Shown piece by piece: positions 55,120-64,000 of a DNA stretch of 64,000 nt (its first letter is position 1; every line of letters begins with the position of its first letter). The position numbers and the translations under genes were made by a program. Source of the stretch: Anthonomus grandis grandis. Taxonomy: Eukaryota > Arthropoda > Insecta > Coleoptera > Curculionidae. Location: NCBI RefSeq assembly GCF_022605725.1, contig NC_065547.1:16533167-16597166 (forward strand), read 5' to 3'. A model generated the notes under the pieces. That model saw only the letters and a list, made by a program, of their open reading frames with translations. It was not told the origin of the DNA and did no database searches.

Positions 55120-55275
55120 AAGTCCAGTGCAACGATATATTAGAATAGTCACCCGTCAAAACACCAGCATTTTACTTGTCAAACAATGTAAATAGAAGGT
55201 GGATGACATTGTTTGGCAGGTGGAATGCTGGTGTTTTGACGGGTGACCATTCTAATATATCGTTGCACTGGACTT
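55120..55275. mobile_element. Foldback MITE, 156 bp, TA target
   Basis: Almost the whole length is a hairpin: AAGTCCAGTGCAACGATATA ... with its complement ending GCACTGGACTT. The arms are about 75 bp with a few mismatches. TA lies on each side (55118-55119, 55276-55277), and the intact TIR-A copy near 44930 has the uninterrupted ATAACATATATCTATTTC. It is non-coding. Confidence 0.85.
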
Positions 55276-55452
55276 TATCTATTTCTACTTTTTATTTTTA
55301 ATCCAAAAACTAACATAAGACATACAGCAATAACATTATTATATATGTTGAAATATAACCGAAAATTTCCTCTTTTGAAAATGCGTGTAAACTTGACAAC
55401 AGAAAATCGATGAATATGTTTGTAAACAAAACATCCCCTTTGCCCCTGTGCT

Positions 55453-56069
55453 AATGTTAAACTTACTAACCTATGACATTAGGTGTAAAGAGTACCCTGC
55501 AGTGTACGTCGGCCAGTCTGGTAGGAAGATTTCTACTAGGATTAGTAAACACAATGCCCAATATAATAAATTTAAAAATACCGATATCACAGTCACTAGA
55601 TCGACTTTTGCGAATCACCTCCACGACTCCAAATATAATTTTCCTGACAGCCAAAATATAAAAATATTTCATCAGTGCAATAAAAGTAAAAAACTAGACT
55701 TGCTGGAGACAATGGAAATTAGTAAGCTTTTAAAAGCCTAGATCTGTCCTGTGTTAATGAAAAGTTTGAACTTGATAGTAATCTAGTTTTTAATAACCTT
55801 AAATAATTCTAGAACCTCAAGTGATGATTAGATTTCTGAAATGTATAAGGTGATTTGATTGTTTAGTTGAGTTCTATGAGTTTTATTGTAAGCTTTGTTT
55901 ATTTATATGTTAGATGTTTTGTGTATGTTTTTGTTGAATTTTCCTTTTTTCGGGTTACATCATCTTAATTATTATAGGTCTGATGATGCTCTAGTCGAGC
56001 GAAACATGTAACCTTTTTCATTTTGATGCTGTAGATTTTGTGTTTTTATCTTTTATAAAAAAGTTGCTG
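55453..56069 (+). mobile_element. Penelope-like retroelement fragment (3' end)
   Basis: Carries the GIY-YIG endonuclease region and a 3' tail with GATGATGCTCTAGTCGAGCG and AAACATGTAAC. It interrupts the TIR-A copy, replacing about 40 bp of it. The reverse transcriptase is absent, so it is 5' truncated. Confidence 0.65.
55460..55741 (+). pseudogene. GIY-YIG endonuclease domain of a Penelope-like element
   Basis: It reads NLLTYDIRCKEYPAVYVGQS, GRKISTRISKHNAQYNKFKN, STFANHLHDSKYNFPDSQNI and HQCNKSKKLDLLETMEISK. VYVGQSGR-----R---H corresponds to the YIG and following Arg/His region, and the final E in LLETMEI to the catalytic Glu. The N-terminal RT part is missing, so it is not a functional gene. 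Confidence 0.7.
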
Positions 56070-56179
56070 TTTTTAGCCTTTCAATGTTCTAAGAATAGGG
56101 ATCCTAATAGGACATAAAAATCTTCCAATCTAGAGCCACTTCTAATTATTATTTTCACAATGGATTTAAATAAATGTGT

Positions 56180-56800
56180 AAGAAACTGTAATATACGCAC
56201 CAATACGCGGATGATACACAATAAAACGCTGTAATTGATAAGGGAAACGCTGAAGCGACTGCGTTAAAACTAAATGGGTGGTTAATAAATATTTTTGATT
56301 TTTCAATAAATAATGGGTTAAAAATAAACGCAAATAAGTGAGCAATTATGTATTTTGGACCAAATTCAGAGTTGGCTTCTAACAATTTTTATATTAGCAT
56401 TGATGGGAGTAAAATAAAAAAGAAACTGTCAAAGAATTCAAAAATTTAGGCTTAGTTAGGCTAGATCAAGAACTTCGGTTTAGCTCCCAGCTAGGTAAAA
56501 GTATGCAGAATTGCTACATGTCTTTGAGAAATCTGTATAAAAACACACATTCTTAAAACACTTCTTAAACATGAACTTAAATACAACTTTGTAAAACACT
56601 TGTTTCATCTAGCTGTAACTATTGTAATTTTATATATTACCCGTTTTTCAACGTGATTGATAAAAAAGTACCAAAGAATTCAAAACTCTTGCAGTCGTTT
56701 TGTGTACGTGACGCTGTGAGCGGCAAGCTTTCGGAGCTAAAATGGCTTAACATGGATAACATGCTTAACTTCATTTTGCGCCTTTTTTATTTAAAGTTTT
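56180..56800 (+). pseudogene. Reverse transcriptase C-terminal relic
   Basis: It reads HQYADDTQ, stop, NAVIDKGNAEATALKLNGWL, FSINNGLKINANK, stop, AIMYFGPNSELASN and decayed sequence. The ADD motif and the NGLKIN-NK-K block mark the RT palm and thumb. Many stops. Confidence 0.65.
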
Positions 56801-57002
56801 GAAAAATAAAGTACCTACCTATATTTACAAAAAACTATTAACTAGAACTACTATCCATAATGTAGCACACGTTTTTGCGAAAATTTTCAAATTCATAACA
56901 TTTTTTATTTTCATTGTAATCTTTTTATTGCAATTTTTTAAATTGAATACTTGGTTAAGCCAAACAGTTATGCTGAACTTCGCCAAGTATAAAATAAAGG
57001 CC

Positions 57003-57564
<562 letters not shown>

Positions 57565-57907
57565 GACAGCCTTAAACTGAAAACCCGACTTATTCCTCTC
57601 AATATCATGGAGACTCTCCAAAGCCGACAAATAATTCTCCCTATCCTGCTCCGTTAATTTCTTCGTTTTTAACGATCCGTTGGAACGTTTCAATGACGGC
57701 CCGTTAATCGAGTACACGTGGTAGTACTTCTTGGATATACTAGGGGTAGGTGGGTCAATCCGGATAAAATGGCCCGTATAAAACTTTGGATAAGATTTCA
57801 TTTTTAATGGGGTGACTTCAGGAAACGGTTTAAAGGTCGGCAGTGACACAGGTGGGAGGGCTGTGGACCTTTGTAGATGCGAGGGGCTAGTAGAAGGCCT
57901 GTTGGTC
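57565..57907 (-). CDS. Host gene, exon 2
   Basis: A 343 bp exon with acceptor TTTAATTTAG and donor GTC/GTGAGT, a strong donor. It completes a Met codon (AT+G) from exon 1 and ends in phase 0. The translation starts TNRPSTSPSHLQRSTALPP, then LPTFKPFPEVTPLKMKSYPK, FYTGHFIRIDPPTPSISKK, YYHVYSINGPSLKRSNGSLK and ends IERNKSGFQFKAV. It is Ser/Pro-rich at first and then more ordered around the YYHVYSINGP motif. No family is recognised. Confidence 0.87.
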
Positions 57908-57964
57908 CTAAATTAAATATTTTTTTACTTTGAAAAACAATTTATTTAAAACGCTAATACTTAC

Positions 57965-58146
57965 ATATTTTCATCTTCAAACTCCTGATTTTCCTCATGT
58001 TGGCCTTCTGTCGTGGGTCTTTTTTGTCCGGGTGCTGAAGAAGGTTTGCTACTGTCTTGGTGTACTTTTTGGGCTTGCACGAGTTTTTTGTATGCGTTAC
58101 TTACGTTACGGGGCTTGGTGATGTTGGCACAAAGGAATTTATACAT
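57965..58146 (-). CDS. Host gene, exon 1 with probable start codon
   Basis: A 182 bp exon beginning at an ATG and ending at donor AAT AT/GTAAGT. It encodes MYKFLCANITKPRNVSNAYK, KLVQAQKVHQDSSKPSSAPG and an acidic tail EGQHEENQEFEDEN. The 57 bp intron to exon 2 and the phase match link it to the rest. The ATG is preceded by AAA, a favourable context, and I found no good upstream acceptor. I therefore take it as the start, though a further 5' exon outside my recognition cannot be excluded. The short hydrophobic start is not a convincing signal peptide. Confidence 0.75.
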
Positions 58147-58922
58147 TTTCGATGAGTTTCCACGTTAATTTTGATCGAATGGGCAAAAAATCATGATGAG
58201 ACGTCAACGCGACATTCGCTGCGCAAATGATGTGTGAAGTTGATAGGAAACTGGTGGCCGTATTGGAGCCACCTTATGTGAATTATAATGGAGGTGGAGG
58301 ATGTTGTTTTGTTAGTAGGAGGACTTACTGGATAAAATATGTAGGTAATTGAGAAAAATTTGGGATTAGAAGGACTCTGGAAAATGTCAAAGGTGTTGAT
58401 TTATTTATTTATTTTGCTATTTAAAAAAATTGAGAAAAGGTAAAGTACTAGCTTAGCAACGTTTCTGAAAATTGCAACTAAAATTATGGCAAAGGCTTAA
58501 AATTTGTGTAACTTCACTGAAAAAGATATTCTGATTGCAAAATATCAAATTTTCAAGTGGATTTTTTTCCAAAAAAAAAACAAAAAAAATCATTTTGACA
58601 CGTATACATTTTAATCGTACCTCTCATTATAAACCCAACCCAACTCTTCTGAAAACCGCATTTATAATTATGGTAAAATAGGGTCTAGTTTCGACACTAA
58701 GATGCGAGAAATCGTAATATTATTTTATCATAATGAGTAAATTTTACAGAAATATAAGTTCTCGAAAATTCGTTTTTCACTACTGTTATAGTGGGTTAAG
58801 TTGGAATAACACACATTTTAAGCCTTATCCTATAATTTCAGATACGATTGATAGAAAAGGGGCTAAACTATATATTTACCATTAATTAATAATAATAATT
58901 AATGTACCATCAGAGCTACATA
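58147..58922. other. 5' flank of the host gene; no clear motif
   Basis: The first about 150 bp upstream of exon 1 are less AT-rich than the surroundings and probably include the 5' UTR and core promoter. I see no unambiguous TATA box or initiator to place a start site. The rest is AT-rich single-copy-looking sequence up to the TA that precedes the small mariner-type MITE. Confidence 0.35.
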
Positions 58923-59165
58923 CAGGGTGTTCATTTGAAAACTTCCCACCACGGATTTATCGAAAAAAAACGCCGAAATACGCTATTACTCGATACCCCT
59001 TGCCATTTCAAATTTTTAAGGGGATAATCCTGGGGGGCAGAGGGTGAAGTAATTTTAGGTTAGAAAGTTGTTCCCCTTGACAAACCCTTTGACGTATTTC
59101 GGCGTTTTTTTTAAACAGTGGTTTTCGATAAATCCGTGGTGGGAAGTTTCCAAATGAACACCCTG
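58923..59165. mobile_element. Mariner-type MITE, 243 bp
   Basis: TA/CAGGGTGTTCATTTGAAAAC on the left and the mirror ending ATGAACACCCTG/TA on the right. The arms are about 60 bp (CTTCCCACCACGGATTTATC and its complement). A GC-richer core holds GGGGGGCAGAGGG. It is non-coding. Confidence 0.82.
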
Positions 59166-59218
59166 TATAAGTACAAGAAGTAATTCAAGAAGAGAGAAAG
59201 GTGCTATAAAATTAAAGA

Positions 59219-59669
59219 TCTTTAATTTATATGTTGACGTTTCAACCTTTATAGTCATCCTCGGGACACTACAATAGTAAACGGGTATTACAAGTTAATA
59301 TTATAATAATTATTTTTTTCAATTTAATGTTTTTTTAAATTGACAACTTTATAAATAGGATATTAACAAATAAATTAACGTAAATATATAGATGCCACAT
59401 TAATTCTGTACAATTGGAGAAGTGACTTTTATATATATTTATGTATGTACCTATCTCGTTTTTTTTCTCTCTTAAGTTTTACAAATTTAATGTATTTTAT
59501 CTATTTATTTATACAAATTTATTTATTTATTCATTAATATATTTATAGTCATCAATTTAAAAAATCATTATATTTAAAAAAGTAGTATCTAAAAAAACAT
59601 TTATTATATTAACTTGTAATACCCGTTTATTATTGTAGTGTCCTGAAACATCGACGTATTAATTAAAGA
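59219..59669. mobile_element. Small TIR element, about 450 bp
   Basis: GGGACACTACAATAGTAAAC and GGGTATTACAAGTTAATAT at 59264-59308 are mirrored at 59602-59643, and the outer TTTAAT-TAT-GACG-TTTCA is also mirrored, giving arms of about 80-90 bp. The left arm has an extra ACCTTTATAGTCATCCTCG. It is AT-rich inside and non-coding. The wording around GTTTCA resembles Penelope-type termini, so it may derive from one. Confidence 0.6.
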
Positions 59670-60094
59670 AGCTTTAGTTTTATTGAACCCCTATCCAACA
59701 ATCTTATTTAATCAATCCTGGGGCGCCAATCACGCTGTCACGCTGGAGAAAAGAAGGAACGCTTGCATTATTACAATAAATCTGAAAATGTTTAAATATG
59801 TAGAATAAATAATGTGCAGTACCCACAGTATGCAAAGCAAAGAATCATAGAAACCTAGTAGATTAGAACTAGGCCAAAATAAAAGTCAACTTTACTTAAC
59901 AAAAAGTAAAAATAAAGGTAGTAAAAACAAAATGATAAAGCTAAATATAAAATAAACTTATGTAAAATATTCTCATAAGATCTTTATTATTATTGGTAAA
60001 TAAAAACAGTCTGTAGGTGCTTATGAAATCCCAGTTAAAATATTAAAAACATATGCATTTTTATAAGCCAAACTTTAGTAACACATATCATCAA
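59670..60094. other. Spacer
   Basis: AT-rich sequence; nothing recognised. Confidence 0.3.
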
Positions 60095-60540
60095 TAACGA
60101 CTTTCCAAGATACCCCACTTAGGCCGAAGCCTTAAAGAAAGCTGGATCTTACCAATTCACAAAAAAAATGAGAAAGAAAATATTGAAAACTACACACCAA
60201 TATCATTATTGTCAAATGTCAATAACATTTTTAACCAGAATCTTAAAACTGTAACAGCATTTGTCTATTTCTTCATGAGCAGGTTGCAACGGCATTGGGT
60301 TGAGCCTGTTAAAGGCTTTTGACAGTGTTGATCACAGCCTGCTTCTTGCTAAAATGGAAAGATGATGGCATAAGGGCAACAGCATTAGAACTATCTAAAT
60401 CAAATTAAACTAGTAGACAACAGAGAGTCATTAAAATAAACTCCTAGAGGAAGAAGGTACTCTCGAAGCAAAAAAAACATTATATGGTGTACCACAAGGG
60501 TATATTCTGAGTTTTCTGTCTCTATCTTTTTCATTGTAAT
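60095..60540 (+). pseudogene. Non-LTR reverse transcriptase fragment
   Basis: It reads KESWILPIHKKNEKENIENY, TPISLLSNVNNIF (RT entry motif I-P--K-------YRPISLLS), then LSLLKAFDSVDHSLLLAKME and later LYGVPQGYILS. It is compressed by deletions; no ADD motif. Confidence 0.65.
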
Positions 60541-60544
60541 TTTT

Positions 60545-61105
60545 CACTGCCACCATGCTAGCTCTTTTTGACAGACATGCACCTATTAAAACCTTTAAAC
60601 GCAATCGTAACTACAAATACGCTCCCTGGATAACTGAAAATATAAGGCTTCTTCAGAAATTACGAAATCGAAGCGAGCGTTAGGTAACTTTAAAACTACA
60701 AGACAGCCAGCGGCCTATGATTATTATAAGCAATTGCGCAATTTCACGATGGCAGCGATTCGTAATGAGAAAAAGCCTTTTTACGAACAAAATTTAATTC
60801 CAATTTATCAAGTAGGGAAACCTGGGCAGAACTGAAAAAACTTTATTGTTGTTAAAAATAGACAACAGAACATTCCTTCAGAATTATGTGATGTAAACTT
60901 AATTAATATTTTTTTTTACCTCGAACTGCACTAATCCGTATCAGGCAAATCAGAATCTGCTGCAGTTTTATGATATTAATTTAGTTAAAAATTTTGAACA
61001 TGCTTTTCAATTGCAAGAAATAACCGAAATCGAGGTAATAAGAATTATTCTTTCCATAAAAAGTAAAGCTTATGGTTGTGATGGGCTTAATATTATATTA
61101 ATTTA
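60545..61105 (+). pseudogene. Non-LTR ORF2 linker fragment
   Basis: It reads LALFDRHAPIKTFKRNRNYK, YAPWITENIRLLQKLRNRSE (the segment between endonuclease and RT), then FEHAFQLQEITEIEVIRIIL and SIKSKAYGCDGLNIILI. It ends as the GxDGL motif begins the RT. Confidence 0.6.
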
Positions 61106-61283
61106 GATTTATTGTCCATTTAATTATATAGATGGCGTGCTAACGAACAACACGTAGTCTTCGTCGCTCTACAATTTTTGTAAAAAGTTAAGTTTAAAGT
61201 GAGTTTTTAGTACTAGTGTTGTGATCTAAGGGTAGCGGAAGGGCCTTTTTTATATTTTGCTTGTCTATTTACCTGCCGCCATC

Positions 61284-61948
61284 ATGGTTCTTTCATCCAG
61301 TGACATTCGAGACATCAAGATTCAAGTCTGGTATTATGAGTTTTTACCGATAAATTTCTAGAAGAAATAGCCGGTAAGGTTGCAAACATGGTCGAAAAAA
61401 AGTTTGAAGAGCAAATTCTTCTTCATACAAAGGGAATTGCTTCAGTAAAAATGGAAATCTCCGCCCTACAGAAAGAAAATAAACTATTGCGTAGCCGTTT
61501 GGATGACCAAGAACAGTCCCTGCGCATTAACAACATTCGCATTTTTCGATTTCAATCTGGTCAGAATGAAAACTTGCAGGAAAAAGTAACTAGACTATTT
61601 AATGACAAAATGAATGCGAACATTCCAAATTCTGCCATAAAAAAATGCTATAGGATCGTACCAAAATTGCAAAGCAATAAGCCGCCTTCAGTACTAGTAC
61701 AGTTTGCATCTGAAGCAGCCCGGGCATCAGTTCTCAAACAGCGAAAATTGTTGAAATCTACGGGTATCCAAATAAAAGAGGACCTAACAAAAGATCGATT
61801 GCGATTATTCGAAAATGCGGTTAAAGTGTTTTCTTACAGGAGTGCTTGGGTTTTGCATGGTAGTGTATATGTGAAGTGTAAGGATAATATAGTGCATCGA
61901 ATTTCCACACAGCAAGATCTAGATGACATTGTTAAAACTCAAAACTAA
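61284..61948 (+). pseudogene. ORF1 of the non-LTR element (coiled coil plus RRM-like)
   Basis: A likely start MVLSSSDIRDIKIQVW at 61284 is followed by a frame change near 61340 into TDKFLEEIAGKVANMVEKKF. From 61388 the frame is open: a helical segment IASVKMEISALQKENKLLRS and RLDDQEQSLRINNIRIFRF, an RRM-like middle (TRLFNDKMNANIPNSAIKKC, PPSVLVQFASEAARASVLKQ), and a C-terminal domain IQIKEDLTKDRLRLFENAVK, VLHGSVYVKCKDNIVHRIS. This layout is that of L1-type ORF1 RNA chaperones that trimerise through the coil (family knowledge). Confidence 0.7.
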
Positions 61949-62119
61949 AAGGTACTGTAAACTCCTTAAATATTGTTTTTTTTTGCATTGTTAATACATA
62001 TTTTTTATTTATTAAATGGTAGTAATAGGTATATTACTTCTATTTATATGTTATTTTTTGTTTTGATTTTGCATTAGAAGATTTACATTTTTGTTATTTT
62101 GAGAGAATTTACTTGTGTA

Positions 62120-64000
62120 AAATGAAAATTGGACACCTGAATATTAGATCAGTGTTTACTAACTTTAATGATTTTAGAATTTTATTTGAGGCTCAAAACT
62201 TTGATATTTTTTTCTCACCGAAACATGGTTATCTGAAAACGATAAATCTGATGCTTTTCAAATTCAGGGTTACAAGTTTTTACGGTGCGACCGAGTCGGT
62301 AGGGGTGGAGGTATAGCGGCTTATGTCAGGAATAATATTAAACTTTTTCTTTTGATTTTAACCTAAGTAATGAACTTTTATCAGATTGTGATAATGTTTT
62401 TTCCTACTTATGCCCCATTTTTGATCAGATCATATGTTTGGGAGATTTTAACTCAGATTTTTTTGACCTTGGCAATCTCATTGCTTCCTGTTTGCAGTCT
62501 TATAACTTGAATCAAGTAATCAGTGAGCCAACTAGGACTACGCAATATACTAGCAGACTTCTGGATCCTATATTTTTAACCTGTCCTGATCGAGTAATTT
62601 CATCTGGTATCTTAAGTATACAAACCATATTTCGGATCATAGCCTGACGTACTGTATTTTGAATATATCTATAACAAAAGTAAAACCTTGAATAATAAAT
62701 ATAAGAGACTATCAAAATTTTAACTTTGATAATTTTGAACAGGATTTAGAAGGATTGGCATAGCTTTTTAAGGGAAAATGATATTGATAGAAAGCTTAAT
62801 ATTTTGAACCAGCATATTCTCTCTACTTTTGATCAGCATGCGCCTATTATAACCATAAAAGTCTCCAAATGCAAAGCACCCTGGCTTACTCCTAACTTAA
62901 AACTCATTATGAAACAAAGAGATAATGCTTTATAAAAATTCAAGCGAAGTCGTTTACAGATTGATTGGGATGAGTATAAACAACGTCGTAATTTTGCATT
63001 GACTTGCCTACGGAGGGAGAAAAATACTTATTTAGATAACTTAGCTAAAAATCACACTAATCCGAAACTTCTTTGGCAATCCTTAGGTGATTTAAATGTT
63101 AAAACCCTAAAGTCCTATGACCTACCTAAGGAATTATCTAATCCGCAAGAAATTAACAATTATTTTTGCAGTTTTTTGCAAACAGTGTCACCTGACTGTG
63201 AAAATCAAATTAAATTTTTTAATAGCAATTTTTATAATTTAAATAATTGTTTAAAAATAGAATTTGCTAGAATTGAGCAGATAAGTCATATTATTAATAA
63301 GGAATTACACTCTAATGCATCTGGTGTAGATGGCATATCGGCAAGAATGCTAAAATATTGTAGCCCATTTGTTGATAAATATATTACTCACCTCATAAAC
63401 TACTGTCTAGAAAAGCAATATTTTCCTCGTCTTTGGCGTACTGCAATCGGTAGGCCTATTCCAAAGACATCCGACCCTAAGGACTTTTCCGACCTTAGAA
63501 TAGTCAGTATTTTGCCAACATTTTCAAAAGTTTTTGAAAAATGTGTTTATAACCAAATATAACAATATGTATGTGAAAAAAATATATTTGCAAACTATCA
63601 GTGTGGGTTTAGAAAAAACTATTCAACGGCGACTGCCTTAGCTACAGTAATCAGTGATATAATTGAGGCCTATGATAAAGGTGATAACGTTATTTTAGCT
63701 CTTTTAGACTTTTCAAAAGCGTTTGACACCATTGATCATAAATTATTAATAGCTAAATTAAAATATTACGGCTTTCATTATTCGCTGATTAATTTAATAT
63801 CTTCCTACCTTAAAGACAGGTTTCAGTGTGTCTCGTGCAATGATAGGGTGTCTGATTCTATCTCCATTTTATCTGGTGTTCCTCAGGATAGCGTGTTGGG
63901 TCCTTTACTATTTTTGGTATATACTTCTAGTATTTTGCAGTCAATAAAACATTATAAACGCCAAGCCTATGCTGACGATACACAACTTTATTTTAAAACA
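62120..64000 (+). pseudogene. ORF2 (endonuclease and reverse transcriptase), partial
   Basis: It starts MKIGHLNIRSVFTNFNDFRI, the APE endonuclease entry, and reaches a frame change before ENDKSDAFQIQGYKF. A deletion lies near 62345. ICLGDFNSDFF holds the GDFN motif; DPIFLTCPDRV and HSLTYCILN (SDH-S region) follow. The RT from 62999: CLRREKNTYLDNLAKNHTNP, SGVDGISARMLKYCSPFVDK, a stop at 63560, GFRKNYSTATALATVISDII, LLDFSKAFDTIDHKLLIAKL, SGVPQDSVLGPLLFLVYTSS (the usual G after Q is D), and AYADDTQLYFK at the edge. The 3' end lies outside. Confidence 0.75.

Larger units (their letters stand above)
54990..56093. mobile_element. TIR-A element, partial copy with two nested insertions
   Basis: In inverse orientation to 44689-45668: matches from about 55040 (GCAGTTTTAGGAATAAGAG), 55105-55119, 55276-55452 (TCTATTTCTACTTTTTATT, AAACTTGACAACAGAAAATC, GCCCCTGTGC) and the terminus AGCCTTTCAATGTTCTAAG at 56073-56091. 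It is interrupted by a foldback MITE and by a Penelope-like fragment. The other terminus is missing. Confidence 0.68.
61106..64000 (+). mobile_element. Non-LTR retrotransposon, near full length, runs off window
   Basis: Order: short 5' leader, ORF1 (61284-61948), endonuclease, linker and RT up to the AYADDTQ motif at the window edge. The exact 5' end and any target duplication cannot be fixed. ORF2 has deletions and stops, so this copy is inactive. Confidence 0.72.

Overview
This window looks like AT-rich insect nuclear DNA, most probably from a beetle. It has no bacterial-style gene packing, one split host gene, and dozens of transposable elements (TEs) in several nesting levels. The beetle assignment is inference from the abundance of mariner-like elements (MLEs) starting CAGGGTG, Sailor-like elements, Penelope-like and non-LTR pieces; no gene fixes the species.

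Host gene: a single minus-strand gene runs through the whole window. Nine exons (58146 down to base 1, open at the 3' end) join with matching splice phases at every junction and encode at least 1081 residues of a lysine- and glutamate-rich, partly coiled-coil protein that I cannot name. Five introns are 51-58 bp. The other three are about 9.7, 25.0 and 19.9 kb and consist largely of TEs. Upstream of the first exon (58147-64000) is TE-rich flanking DNA.

Layout. Intron 492-10161: degenerate MLEs, a Sailor-type relic, and a 2.5 kb element with 0.2 kb terminal inverted repeats (TIRs) carrying a broken gene of a family I cannot place. Intron 11629-36677: a decayed tandem array; a Sailor (DD82E) element inserted at TA in a repeat whose empty copy lies at 5129-5638; inside that Sailor a 4 kb insertion holding an internally deleted non-LTR element with a 17 bp target duplication; non-LTR relics; an MLE with an intact 362-codon DD41D transposase between two 0.5 kb TIRs; repeats with G-quadruplex motifs; an MLE containing an LTR-retrotransposon piece and a non-LTR piece that itself contains a PIF/Harbinger derivative; and another long-TIR MLE. 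Intron 37660-57564: a broken multicopy transposon-like gene split by a foldback element and two MLEs; a 1 kb TIR element; a tandem duplication of about 3 kb carrying Sailor plus part of an MLE; a Penelope-like GIY-YIG fragment; and a non-LTR 3' end with a long (TTA)n tail. Flank 58147-64000: two small TIR elements, two non-LTR fragments and a nearly complete non-LTR element with ORF1, endonuclease and reverse transcriptase running off the window.

The TEs do not form a pathway with each other. Their order gives a relative insertion history. The most interesting points are the DD82E copies sharing a -1 frameshift at an A-run, the same kind of shift at a nearby place in a diverged relic, inverted 5' coding segments inside those elements, the uncharacterised TIR element at 6701-9263, and the broken gene at 38163-44065. 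No tRNA, rRNA or CRISPR array was seen.
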